Shown here: positions 24,640-35,600 of the stretch, one piece after another
Layout of the letters: each line of letters begins with the position of its first letter
Numbering within the stretch: position 1 is the first letter of the stretch
From: Ifrita kowaldi
Lineage: Eukaryota > Chordata > Aves > Passeriformes > Cinclosomatidae
DNA: 64,000 nucleotides
Assembly (NCBI GenBank): GCA_013398055.1
Contig: VZRS01002427.1
Location: forward strand, 1 to 64,000
Direction: 5' to 3'
Notes under the pieces: generated by a model
What the model was told of the DNA's origin: nothing
Databases searched by the model: none
The model's input: only the letters and a program-made list of their open reading frames with translations
Translations under genes and position numbers: made by a program

Positions 24640-25640
24640 CAGAACTGACAGAGAAGTTAATGTTGGACTCTCACTGTTGATTTACAAAAGTTTTGGCATA
24701 TCAGGAGGATAGGAGAAACTTGGCTGAGCACCAGCAGAAGACGAGATAACGGAGGTAGTTACAAGCCCAGATTATGATCTTGGTAAAATGGTGGAGTAAG
24801 TAGTGGAGGGCTTGGTAAATAAAGTACAGAGGATATTGCTAATGCTTGTCAGCATGAGTTTGTTAAAAATAGGCCCTGTAACACTACTACTCTTGCTACA
24901 TTTTTGAGCTGCTTATGTACATTGGGCTGTTGACAAGGAAGTAGTGTGAAAATATGTATTTTCCATAAGTTTACTCAGTTGGTGCTGTTTGGCGTTGTTA
25001 TGAAGAGTCAAGAATGATGCACAGTGAGAAGGACACATAGTAGGTGAGTTAGACCAAAAGGAAGATTTTGGTGGTCCTTGAGTATCTGTGTGTACCAGTG
25101 GGCTGCCAGTCCTCCACACTTGAACGTTTTCTTTTTTATCTGTCCATGTAAAAGTAATCACTTAAAAAATTTATAGAGTATTCGAAGATCAAGAAAATAA
25201 TAATGAATAGAGCAAATGGATGAGTGATTGTGCTTGTCAAACTGGGCAAAACAAGATCTTTGCTTTAACACAGCAAATATACATGAAGGGACAAAGACAT
25301 AGAGCTTCTTTTAGAGCAATAGACTCCATCCTGTGTAAAACATCTACGGCGGAAGGGCTGACGTGAGCTCTGGGTATGTAAGCTAGAAAGTGTGGGGATG
25401 GGAAGGGAAATGGTCCTCTGACTCTGGGAGGTCTAAGGCTGGATTGTTTTCTCTAGTTCTAGTGATCACAAGTAAAGGAGAAAATAAGTGAAGGTTCAAA
25501 GAAGAGTTGCAAGATTAAAGGGTGGAAAGAAGCCTTAAGTATAAAGGTTCTTTGAGCTTGAGGTATTGAGCTTAACCAAAAGCAAAAATGTATTCTCTTT
25601 GAGCCTTTTTAATGTATAAATCTCTGAACTTCTGTGTTTA
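24640..25640 (+). mobile_element. Ancient CR1/L3-like LINE relic
   Basis: Strongly degraded, but several pieces line up in order with old amniote CR1 elements: 'CAGCATGAGTTTGTTAAAAA' with 'taggccctgt' near 24851-24880; 'GGGACAAAGACATAG' then 'AGACTCCATCCTGTGTA' near 25288-25340; and 'GAAGAGTTGCAAGATTAAAG' through 'GGTATTGAGCTTAACCAAAA' at 25500-25582. The last matches the stretch that in intact copies encodes the 'KELxLFxLxxRR' area. Borders are approximate, and some internal sequence is missing or too diverged. Confidence 0.6.
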
Positions 25641-28010
25641 TTTCTAACTGGGAGAATAATGGAGCCCCTCTATTCTGATTCCAGTTCTGTCATGTCTTGA
25701 CAGTTTTAAAAGCTTCACAAATTTTATATATAATAAGGGCTTAAGAGTATTCAGCGAAGTAGTTAAATATAATTGCCTGATTTTATAGATGGAGAAACTG
25801 AAATAAAGTCACATGCTTTAGTTCTGCCTCTGGATTTTTTATGAAGTACATTTACAGAAATCTCAAGGTAGGGCTATTTTGTAATTGTACTGTCCATTGT
25901 AGTGGTTCTGTGAACTTTCCAAATTCAGGATAATGAAATTTTTTTAAAAGACAATTTACATTTGTTACCTGAGCTCTGACCTTGAGGAATTGTGTTAGTA
26001 TCTGCAATCCTAAAACTGAAGTTGAGAGAAACTAAGAGGGAAAGTTAGGGGATTTGTTAATTATCTTATAACTGCAAAAAAGGCAACAGTAGCATAATAA
26101 AAAATACATTAAATACTTAATTTATTTAATCCAGTGAAACATATGCATATGGGTTTATGGGCTACTCAGAAGAATCAAACAGGTGAGACTGGTATGAACT
26201 GTAGCACATTCTGGAGAATGAATCAAGTCAAGAAATGTGTGATAGAGTGAAGCATGCTGGAAAGAGGCTCAAGGAAGAGCAAGTAGTCTCGCTCTTCACT
26301 TTTAAAAATGCATCAACTTACTTGTAATGGAATCAGTATATTCCCTAGTGTATATATATATATATAAAAATACATGTATATATATACACACACATATATA
26401 TATATGTTATTTCTGTGGAAATTAAAACATTTTTTTCTGTATGAAAAAAATGAAGTGCCATATGCTGATGCTGCAGAAAAGTTTTAGTGCCATTTCTTAC
26501 AATTAAAATATATATTAAAGAAGTAATGCAATCTCTAAATTATTATTGTATATTTTGCATAAATGTTCATTATGCACTGTCTTTTCCTATATTAGTAGCA
26601 GGAGGCAAATAGTGAACTAAAAAATGAATACAGTACACAATATAGTGTTTTCAAGCAAAGGGCTTATAGTTAAACAAAGCAGGAGAAGCATAAAAGCAAC
26701 ACAAAAATGTAGAGGAGATAAAAAAAGACTGAAACCAAAGGAATAAGGCATGGAAATAGGATCTGAAAGCAGTTTTCATATTACTATATAAATAAATATA
26801 CATATTTATCTAAACAGAGTTTGACTAATCCTTCTCAATTTGAATTTTCTCAAGGATAGCTGCATACTTGCTATCCTATATCAAATGAATTATTTTTCAG
26901 GTATAAACTTGTCAGCAGATGTTCCAAGGTTCTCATCTGCTTCCACCCTCATGATATGATGGGGTGTGGTGCTACAAAACTTGGCTACTCTATAGCTGGG
27001 AAGAGTGATTCAACTTTAATTAGGTCAGTCTTTTAATGTCAAAACCCTCAAAGCCTTCCACTGTCCCAACAGATGCATGACAAAAAACTGAACCCACAAA
27101 TCTTAGTGCTGTGTGTGTATACATGAACTCTTGGAACTTCAGTGCTGTGAGAGCTGTAAAACCAGAATTGTTTATGCTACCAACAAACTAATAACACCAG
27201 GTCTTGCCTTCAGCCTGTTATGAACTCTTAATAACCAAGCAAAAATATTCCAAGTGGATTATGAATGGTGGTAGTCTCGCAAATTATAAGAATATTGAGA
27301 TTGTTTGTTTGTAGAAAGTTTTAGGCAGATGTTCCGAGTCAGTGCTGAAGGGCTCAGCCCTGCAGCCAGACACAGAAACTGTGGCTGATTAAACCTGAAC
27401 TGACTCAGCTACCCTGTCAGAATTGTCATTGCTCAGAGCCTTTTTAACTCGTCCCAGGTGAAACAAGGCTCCATTTTTCTTCTCTAGCCATTGTTACTTT
27501 AGAGAACAAACCCAAAATATGAACGGTACATTAATATTGTTGTCTGATGTGATCAGCAGGGAAGGTTTTCCTCACATGTGTACTCATGTATAGATGGTGG
27601 ATGATTGCATGCGTGTTTTTAGGATTTGGCTGAATTTTCCTCTAAATACTGTGTATATTGTGCACTTGTCACAACAGTCAGTGTTCATTAGTGTTACAGG
27701 TCATAGAAGTGGAACATGTAAATACGTTTGTAGCCATGCTTGCACAAGTCTGTTCTAAAATGTCATATTCAGTTGGGGTTGGGTAATACTTCTGAATTAA
27801 TATGACTTCTTTTTTTCCACTCAGGAGTATTTTTTTACCTCTGAACAATATAAGCAAAAACCCCACAGATTTTTAATTTGAATGTTACCAGAGAGGTTCC
27901 TTAGAATCTGTATCATTATTTGAAGGGAAAGGAAGGGAAAGAAAAAAATCCAGAAAGAAATCAGCTTTTTCTCCATCTTTTTTTTTTTTTTTGTGTTCTC
28001 AGACCTGCAG
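25641..28010. other. Non-coding spacer, no gene seen
   Basis: AT-rich DNA holding a complex TA/CA repeat at 26351. The part 27330-27480 is less AT-rich and might be conserved, but I have no firm evidence. Confidence 0.45.
26351..26405. repeat. (TA)n/(CA)n compound repeat
   Basis: TA runs separated by AAAATACATG and by ACACACACA. Confidence 0.95.
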
Positions 28011-28042
28011 AGTTTTGTATGTAAATAATACATGGTGGTGTA

Positions 28043-28048
28043 TTTATT
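28043..28048 (-). terminator. Candidate poly(A) signal AATAAA
   Basis: The minus strand reads AATAAA about 280 bp downstream of the TGA proposed for the split minus-strand gene. This would give a 3' untranslated region of roughly 300 bp. The hexamer is common in AT-rich DNA, so support comes from position only. Confidence 0.3.
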
Positions 28049-28323
28049 TTGAAACAAAACTTCTCACATGCAGGTATATTTTAATGTTGGCAGCTGTGTT
28101 TCTCTCTCACCTCAGTTCAGCACTAACCTCTCTCTTTCAGTCTGCATCCTTCTGGGAGATGTGTGCCTGGGTGAAGGGAGAGCGACGTTCGCAACTCTCC
28201 CGTGATTTATAGCAGTATGGGAAGAAAATGGCAAGACCCAATGTTACTGCATCATATGTAATTATTGTTGTCCTTCCTCTTGGCATAGTTCCTCTTACAT
28301 TTTTCCCCTTGGTGTTTTCTGCG

Positions 28324-28378
28324 TCACAATTCAGGTGTTAAGTCCAATTCCACCTCTGTCATCTGGCTATCCTCACAG
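28324..28378 (-). CDS. Inferred terminal coding exon of unidentified gene
   Basis: On the minus strand, acceptor TTCATTTTAG is followed by one base completing a codon, then CEDSQMTEVELDLTPEL and TGA at 28324-28326. The short acidic tail has few residues typical of random AT-rich translation. The entry phase (2) matches the exit phase of the exon at 29329-29386, giving the junction reading METD-S-CEDSQ. An AATAAA lies about 280 bp downstream. Alternative: a chance frame between chance splice motifs. The gene is not recognised. Confidence 0.4.
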
Positions 28379-28464
28379 CTAAAATGAATCTCATTTTTAA
28401 CCATACTGTTTTCTTGAAGACTCTACCCTAAATTTCAATGTGCTTGGATTGAATTATTTTTACA

Positions 28465-28743
28465 AGAGCATGTAGTGACAGAACAAGGGGGAACAGGTTC
28501 AAATTGGAAGAGAGTAGGTTTAGATTGGATATTAGGAAAAAATTCTTTGCTGTGAGGGTGATGAGGCATGGGAACAAGTGGCTCGGGGAAATTGTGGTGG
28601 GTTTCCTGTCCCTGGAGGTGTTCAAGGCCAGGTTGGATGGAGCTCTGAGCAGCCTGGTCTAGTGGGAGGTGTCCCTCCCCGTGGGAGGGGGTTGGAACAA
28701 GATGGTCTTCAAGATCCCCTTCCAACCCAAACCATCCTATGAG
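28465..28743 (+). mobile_element. CR1 LINE 3' end, plus orientation
   Basis: A well preserved 280-bp fragment: 'AGGTTTAGATTGGATATTAG', 'GTTCAAGGCCAGGTTGGATG', 'AGCCTGGTCTAGTGGGAGGT', 'CCCCTTCCAACCCAAACCAT' and CCTATGA. It is antisense to, and lies in the presumed last intron of, the inferred minus-strand gene. Open frames on both strands here derive from the element. Confidence 0.94.
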
Positions 28744-29328
28744 CTGGGATGGGGCCAAGGATTGTAATGCCCTGCTCCCAGCCTATATTTTAAAATGCAA
28801 GCGTGGAATGCTAACCTTTTATGCTGTTTTTTTTCCCTTTATTATTATGAATTAAAATGTAAAGATGATATTTTAAAATTCAATACTAAAAAGGAGACAA
28901 CCAAAATGCTTCATTTTCAATCAAGCAGTCTCAGTTATGTTGATTACTTTGCTTGGACCATTTCTGCAATATTAAGCATGTGTGATACTAATTTAAAGGA
29001 AATTATTAAAAGTATAATAAGTTTTTTAACATAAATTTCAACTTGATTTCCATTGTACATGTTTGTAATTATTTCTGTATTTCTTCTATCACATTTCTGC
29101 AGGATATGTTCCAAAATCTGTTTAGCCTATGTATTTATGGAAAATGTTGTTCCATCAACTTTATTAATCAGATGTACTTACAGTTCTTTTGAAAACAAAA
29201 TTATTTTTAATTTTATGGATATTTGAAAAACTACTTTGCATTGATACCAGGAGTAATAATAATAAAAGAAATATTCCTGGCAGCAAAAGATACCACACAC
29301 TATCCATCTTTATACCTTTTCTTAAAAC

Positions 29329-29386
29329 CTGTCTGTTTCCATTATGGACTGAGAAGCCATGGAACCTCTTGGTATGTTTACGAGTG
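29329..29386 (-). CDS. Inferred exon of unidentified gene (58 bp)
   Basis: Acceptor ATTTATCTATAG, then 58 bases encoding LVNIPRGSMASQSIMETD, then donor GACAG|GTTTTA. Entry phase 1, exit phase 2. The peptide is Ser/Met/acidic and joins smoothly to the terminal exon. The donor is only moderate. A second frame is also open, so the case rests on the phase chain and composition. Confidence 0.35.
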
Positions 29387-29577
29387 CTATAGATAAATCT
29401 TCACAAAAAAATATAAAGCTGCCCTGCGATTTCCATGTGTTCCACATGTTAAAATGCATTACAAAGAAAAATAGACAGTTTTGTCTTATGTGGCTGGCTT
29501 TCACAGAGCTGTGGATCTTATTGCTGTGGGCGGCACTTGAAAAAGTCTGACTTCTGTTTTTATTTGTCTCATCTTAC

Positions 29578-29608
29578 GCCCTCTATTCTCTGTGCCCAGT
29601 GGATTGAA
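29578..29608 (-). CDS. Possible 31-bp exon of unidentified gene
   Basis: Acceptor TGGTTCACAG, 31 open bases encoding FNPLGTENRG, donor GGGC|GTAAGA. Entry phase 0 matches the exit of the upstream exon at 30325-30396; exit phase 1 matches the entry of 29329-29386, where the shared codon is CCA (Pro). It is very short, so individually weak. Confidence 0.25.
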
Positions 29609-30159
29609 CTGTGAACCATATGAATTTTGGAAGTGACTTTGGGCCATTCATCCTTGCTGGTTTTATAGGTGGTGTTCAGTTATCAGGAATCACTTGGATA
29701 ATTATTCTTGCTTTTTCACAAATTTGTCAGCTCTTTCTGGCAGGTGCTCCTGTTAAAGCACAGAGAGCTAATGTAACAGAGCTTGCTAAAAAACAATGTA
29801 GTGTGGCAATAGTAAAGCATTTTAAGCTTCCAATTGCTAATTTTGTGTCTCCTAAGTCCAAAATAAAGTCTCTCCCTTAGTCCAGAATACACCAGTGCTT
29901 TCCAACTGAATGCAGATTATATCCTGTAAAGTACTGGCTGATTTCTCAAAAAGCTGTTTGACTTAAAATTATAAATATCTATATGATCATACCAACATGT
30001 AAAAATTTCATAGTCGTCCCATGCAAAGCTCATTTTTGAATTTGGAAGTATCATGAAGTGTTGCATGACGCAGGCCACCAGAGCCTGGCTATTACAAAAA
30101 CCTAAAGCTTCCTGTACTCAAGATCCATTCATCACAAAATGGGGAGTAACATGCCTTAC

Positions 30160-30231
30160 ATTCATCCTTGCATAGCAGCAATAGTGAGGAGTGAACTGAA
30201 GTGCTTTCAGCACTGTGGCATCCTCTGAGCG
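30160..30231 (-). CDS. Possible optional 72-bp exon
   Basis: Strong acceptor (CAGTTTTCTTCAG), 24 open codons beginning RSEDATVLKALQFTP, donor AAT|GTAAGG. Phase 0-0, so it could be included or skipped without changing the frame between 30325-30396 and 29578-29608. It is separated from the upstream exon by an intron of only 93 bp. The Cys/Tyr/His-rich second half (HYCCYARMN) is less protein-like. Confidence 0.25.
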
Positions 30232-30324
30232 CTGAAGAAAACTGTCACTGGCAGAACAGGTTTAAATGCTCATGAAGAACTTAATCTTTCCAGTCTTTTG
30301 CTGTATGTGGTCATGTGCACTTAC

Positions 30325-30396
30325 CTGGGAGATCCTTTTGTCATGTTTTTGCAGTCCTTTCACAAATGGATTTTTGAGTGAAGTTGTGCTAGCACA
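30325..30396 (-). CDS. Inferred 72-bp exon of unidentified gene
   Basis: The best splice signals seen in the window: acceptor TATTTCTTTTTTAG and donor CCCAG|GTAAGT, a perfect match to consensus. Between them are 24 open codons (CASTTSLKNPFVKGLQKHDK, then RISQ), phase 0-0. The upstream exon 32415-32611 also exits in phase 0, giving QPPQPR-CASTT across the junction. Composition is basic and polar, unlike translated random AT-rich DNA. No domain recognised. Confidence 0.45.
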
Positions 30397-32276
30397 CTAA
30401 AAAAGAAATATGCTTATATAAGGTTGTTTTCCATCTGTGAATACCGAAATGAGTTGAATAGAATGCTTAACTCACTAAAACGTGCATGGACATAGTATTA
30501 ATCACCAATTCATCTTGGTGAACCATCAGCTGTTGCTTCTTTGCAGAAGCTGGCAATACTGCTGTAATTCAAGATTCTCTAGGCTTCCTGCTAATTTTGG
30601 CCGTTCCTAGAGATGGAGGAAGGACAATGAAGGTGCCTCTCTGATTTAGCTATTATGTCACATTTGTTCGCTGACTAAAAGGAGAACAGCTGATCTAAGT
30701 TACTTCAGAAAATGGTATTCTTAGTCTTTCTGTCATAGGAAAAATAAATGTCTTCTTTTCTGCTCCATTCTCCTTTCCCCATCTGATCCTTGCTTCCTCA
30801 GGCCTGATTGCAGGTGTAGGAGGGTAATTAAAGCCTTGGACTTGTGTTATGCCTCACCTCCATCTTTCACATCTAGAAAGGAGAAGTTGACCTTACTTCA
30901 TCTCTCCTTGATTGGAGCAAAGGGGGCTTGGATAGGCTTTGCCTTAGCAGGAAGAACAGAAATGATCTGAGGGGCAGGAGGTGCATGTGGGTGCAGTTAG
31001 CAGCCAATCTGAGCTACAGGCAGCTGTAAGGCTGGCAAAACAGATACCTAGTGAGAAATTTGGAGAGGTATAGGGAGCTCTGCTGCCCTTCTGGGTAGCC
31101 ACAGTACAGCTGCAGCAGGAAGCAAGGTTACTGCACTCTGTAAAATGGCAGCACCACAGGTGCTCCGTGTGTTACAGATGCGTGGGAAGAGTTCAGAAAT
31201 TGAAGGAGTCTAGAAGAAAACTGAGTGCGTTCCTACAAAAAAAGAAAAAGCTAATTTTTAAGTCAGTTATTTCTGGTGTTTGAATTGAGTTAATACTACA
31301 AGGAAAAGGTTGTGCACATGCCTAATGGTAAGCAAATGGTTCAGTGTTTTAACAAACATGATTGTTTTACATATGGTTGGTTTGTTCACTGCTGATGAGA
31401 ATTGTGATTCCCTTTGGTTAAGGTAGAAAAGATACTAGGTTTGCTTAGGTGACATCATGCTGTTATGATTTGCTCTTTCTGCCTTTGGCATGATCACTCA
31501 GTTGTATTTTTGATTAAGATGGGAACACATCACAGCTACGGTGGGGTTTTCAGTTCTGGGCAAATCAAGATAAAAACAGGTGATGACTTAGGAAAATCTG
31601 TGGAAAAAACAGCTAATAATATTTGTGTCTTGGTCTTTGAAAGTCTTTGAAAGTTCTTTGTTTTTTGGTTTTTTTAAAGAAAAGCCTTTCAGCAGCAGGA
31701 TACTCAGAACACGTATTGGAAATTTTATACACATTTTCCAAAATACTCTATAGCAGTGCTACCTAAATTTTCTAGGCATTGGGATTGGTGTTGACTATTT
31801 TGGCCAAATGCATTTAAATTCATATAAGCTGATGAAATTTAGAAAATTTTTCAGTGTAATAGAAATCCCTCATTGACGAAAAATAAGATCATTTGATAAA
31901 ACAAATCTTGTCTGTAGTCCAGCTTGATGTCCCAGAATTTTGAGGGCCCTTCCAGTTTCTCCCAGTTAGTTTTTCACTGCAAAAAATATAATTCCATGAG
32001 AGACCATGTATGCAAAAGTCAGTGGAAAAAGGAAATATTTAGGGCCTAAATGATAACAATGAAGACCTGTATAGTGAGGGAAGGGATTTTTGCAGCAGCA
32101 AAAATACAGTAGTGGTAATATCCTCATACATGGATAACGTTCACAAGCCACTTAAAAATATTTGTATGAGAATATGTTTTACAACTGCCAGTGCTTTTCT
32201 GTGATCTTAACAGTTATGCAAATACTAGTGTGAAGAATAAAACCAAAAATTACCACAGATTTTTTTTTTTTGCCCC

Positions 32277-32420
32277 CGTGTAGAACGAGCAGGCCTCGTG
32301 TGCTCAGTGGCGCGAGCACTGTGGAAGCGCAGCGCGTGCCCTCGCGGCGCTGCGGGTAGCGGTGTGTGGAGACACGTGTGGCCAGGGACCTGCAGCACCT
32401 GCCCTAACGCTCACACGGGG
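32277..32420. other. Small CpG-dense patch next to inferred exon
   Basis: About 16 CpGs in 145 bases inside a very CpG-poor region, lying in the presumed intron just 3' (minus sense) of the exon 32415-32611. A poly-A (minus sense) at 32260-32271 borders it. It could be an internal promoter, a conserved GC-rich intronic element, or part of a small retroposed insert with A tail. Confidence 0.5.
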
Positions 32421-32611
32421 CTGAGGTGGCTGCTGGGACACCCACATGCCTGCTTCTGGAATGGCAGGAACCACGTCTGTGACCTTGGGAGGTGCAGGCT
32501 TCATTAGCATATTCTGCAGCATGTTTTGTAAATCCTGTTTAAACGCTTGCAGATGTGAGTCTACAAACTTGGATGGCACAATATTACCACAACTAAATGA
32601 AAAATCGCTAT
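32415..32611 (-). CDS. Inferred 197-bp exon of unidentified gene
   Basis: Acceptor TTTCTTTTTTTAAG, then 65 full codons with no stop, then donor CGT|GTGAGC. Entry phase 1, exit phase 0. Residues include FSFSCGNIVPSKFVDSHL, an amphipathic Gln/Leu-rich helix (QAFKQDLQNMLQNMLMK) that may form a short coiled coil, and a Pro-rich end (KPAPPKVTDVV ... QQPPQPR). The entry phase fits the exit of exon 37670-37807 exactly, completing a GAT codon. Composition looks genuinely protein-like. I do not recognise the family. Just past the donor the sequence becomes a CpG-dense patch. Confidence 0.5.
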
Positions 32612-35600
32612 CTTAAAAAAAGAAACCTTAACACCACAACTTAGAACTATCTCTGCTGAATGTGGAGCTGTGTTTTGCTAGGGAGTCAATATTGAACTTC
32701 CCAGTTCCAGTAAAATTGGAGGCAATAAACCTTCCTCCTATCTCTAGAAAAGATACAAATCACATTTTAATTAAAAAATAGCAGGATGATTCACAGAAAC
32801 TATTTTCCTACGTCTTTTGGAGGCCATTTACTGTTGCTAAGCTCTAGCTATATGCCAGCTATATCAGCTGTTTAACTCCATTTTCCCTTTTTTTGGTGGA
32901 TAATGTAGCAACAAGATATCCCAGTGAAAATAGGACCAAAAATCTCATTGAAAATAGCAATGAAGACATTTCACAATTACTACAATGATCGTGATTCTTG
33001 CTAAGACCACAAAGGGTTTGGTTTTTTTAACGCTCTCCTTTGATAGGAAGGGCTCTATGAGATCAGGCAGTTTTGGTAATACAATTTGTTTCAGAGCTCT
33101 ACTCATTCTGTGAAGTTTCTCTCATGCTGTTAACAGGTTTGCAGGTGTGGATGAATATATGGACAGTATAAATTTATTCTCTTGCTACTCGAAAATGTAA
33201 TGCCTCTCACTTCCATAGTTAGAAACTTTTTATCCAGAAAAAAATGCTCTGTCAACTTCCCAGAAGATTAAACAGAAATAGGTCCAGTTGCAATTCTCTG
33301 CTTTGAAGTGAATCCAAGAAGGTTTCTCATACAAGCCACTAGTAATAGACATCTTAGAAGAATTCAGGAATAATACTTTTGTTGACCAGTTTGGGTTTGG
33401 GCTGCTAGCTGGAAGCACTCTCCAGTGTATTTCCTCGGGGTGAGTCATTTTAGGTTGGACAGTCTTCCTCTGCTGCTCCTCAGCTTTTGTCTCTATCCTA
33501 CACTGTGGGCTTCCCCTGGGAACTGTAGAGTGGTGCTGCAGGTGTCTGCCCACAGCTCTCTGGGTGACCTCACCAGCAGCTCCTTGACTCCCTTGGTAAA
33601 TCCTTTTCCTCTGCAAAAAGCCATGAGGAAACAGTGGGAAGGGCCAGACAGCCTTCCCCCCAAATCCCAAGGCAAAAGGCTGGGCTGTGTGTCTAATACC
33701 GCTCGCTAATAATGCTTCAGATCTATTATTTATTTTTCTAGGATCTTTTAAGTAAACTGTAATGTGAATATTTGCTGTACTGTGTTAGTCTGAATTTTGT
33801 CAAATACGGAAGTTCTGTATTTTTGCCAAATGTGCTGTGAATACTTAAAATTTGTTTTTCCCTTCTGCCTTTTTAGTGTGTTAGGGAGAGTGGGAAGACA
33901 CAAGTTCATACTTTTCTGTAGGGTTTTTAAGTCTCTATTTCTTGTTCTTTGAAGTATGTATCAGAGAGGATGCAAGGTACTTTATTTTTGCTGCAAGCTG
34001 TTTTAAGTGATTGGTCAGAGATGTTTTCTGTACACATACAAACACATGTACACATGTACGTGCATGCACACACACACATAAACATATAAAAGCACCCTAG
34101 ACCACACTCTTTAAGAAACTGTTTTTCTTCTGTATTCTCTTCCTGCTTTGCTTTCTAAAATGTAGTAGCTTCAAAGATTTTAACTGATTTTCTGCATTCT
34201 CATCAAGTACAGTATTTGGCTAAGTGTTAAGGTGTCAGCCTGCCCTATTTCCTCTTCACAGAAGCATTTTTCACACCTGCAGCTTTCTTCTGTTTTTCAT
34301 ACCAGAAATACTTGCATCAGTCTTAAACCTTTGCCAAGTCACTGCTGGCATGTATTTCTGTAGCTCTTTATTTACAGTGTGGTTCTCTTTCTTGATATGA
34401 AATGTCAACATCTGTACTGGACAGGTTAATTTATTTGGAGAAGGTCATGACATCACTTAAAGAAAGGCTAGGCCTTCAGCTGAGAAAAAGTTTTAACATA
34501 ATCTTTACCTGTTATGATTATGCTGGAAGCAAGCTTGTTGTAATGAAAACAGTATGTCTAACTGAATTAAAGATTATCTCTGGTATAAGGAGGAATCTCA
34601 CCACATAAAAAATTTGGCACATGATGGGGTTTTTTTCTCTCTTCTGAGACAGAAATAAATATTGCAATAATCAGAAGACTGTTGTTTCAAATAATAAATT
34701 GAGGCAGTTGAGTAGGAGTGCATTAACTCTTTATATGACACATTTATGTTTCAGTAGATCTGCTAATGCTATTGTAGTTTTTGGCCTTTTAAATATATGA
34801 TAAATAATACTTATATTTAGTGGTGCTTTACATCACCTGATCATACTGAAATCAGTTTTGTGCAAAGAAACTCATAAATGGGTCTTCCACTTGAAGAATA
34901 ATTGAAGAAACTGTCCAAGACAGAGGTGCTTGTTTTGGTCTGGCAAAGCTCGTGGACTATATAGTGCTGTCCTAATTAGTCCCTCTGGTGTGCTGGAATG
35001 CTGAGCTTGTAATACCTCATTGCTTGTAACAAAACCATGGTGTTTAGGAGGAGGTAGAAAATGCTGAATGTATAATCTTCATTTGGAATTACACCAGGTA
35101 TATCAACGTAAACATTCAGGTTTGCATGCCTTGTTGGTTTTCCCCTTTTGTCAAATAGTTGTTAATGAGCCTTTCTTAAACTCCCTTCATCTCCTTTGAT
35201 CACCAGGCTGTACTGTCAGAAACTCAGGCATTATAGGGTGACAATATGAGATAGTAAATATGATAGCCACTGCATTCTGTTCCTTGTGATGGTTAAGCAT
35301 ATTACAAGAAAAACCACCTTGAATTTGTTGGTAACTTCCTTGTTCTTTCACGTTTTGCACTCTTGCTCTCTGAGTCATGGAGGAATAGTTATTTACACGT
35401 CATGTGTGAGAGGTAGTGAGGACTGGCTGAGATGAGCTACTGCCTGTGTAGGCCCAGTGGGAGAAGGGGTGCCTGGAGGATGTTCATTGCCATGGTCCTC
35501 AGGCAATGCAAAAACACCTTTTTGGCAACCCCTAGCAGCAGTAGCTGTCCAAGATTCTCTGACCTTGTTGCTCTCCCAAAAAGGAAAAAAAAAAAGTGCA

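Noticed and set aside
33230..33670. 146-residue minus-strand open frame with a good acceptor (GGCTTTTTGCAG)
   Set aside because: Tempting (KAEEQQRKTVQPKMTHPEEI), but its phases do not fit between exons 37670-37807 and 32415-32611, which join each other directly, and no good donor follows.
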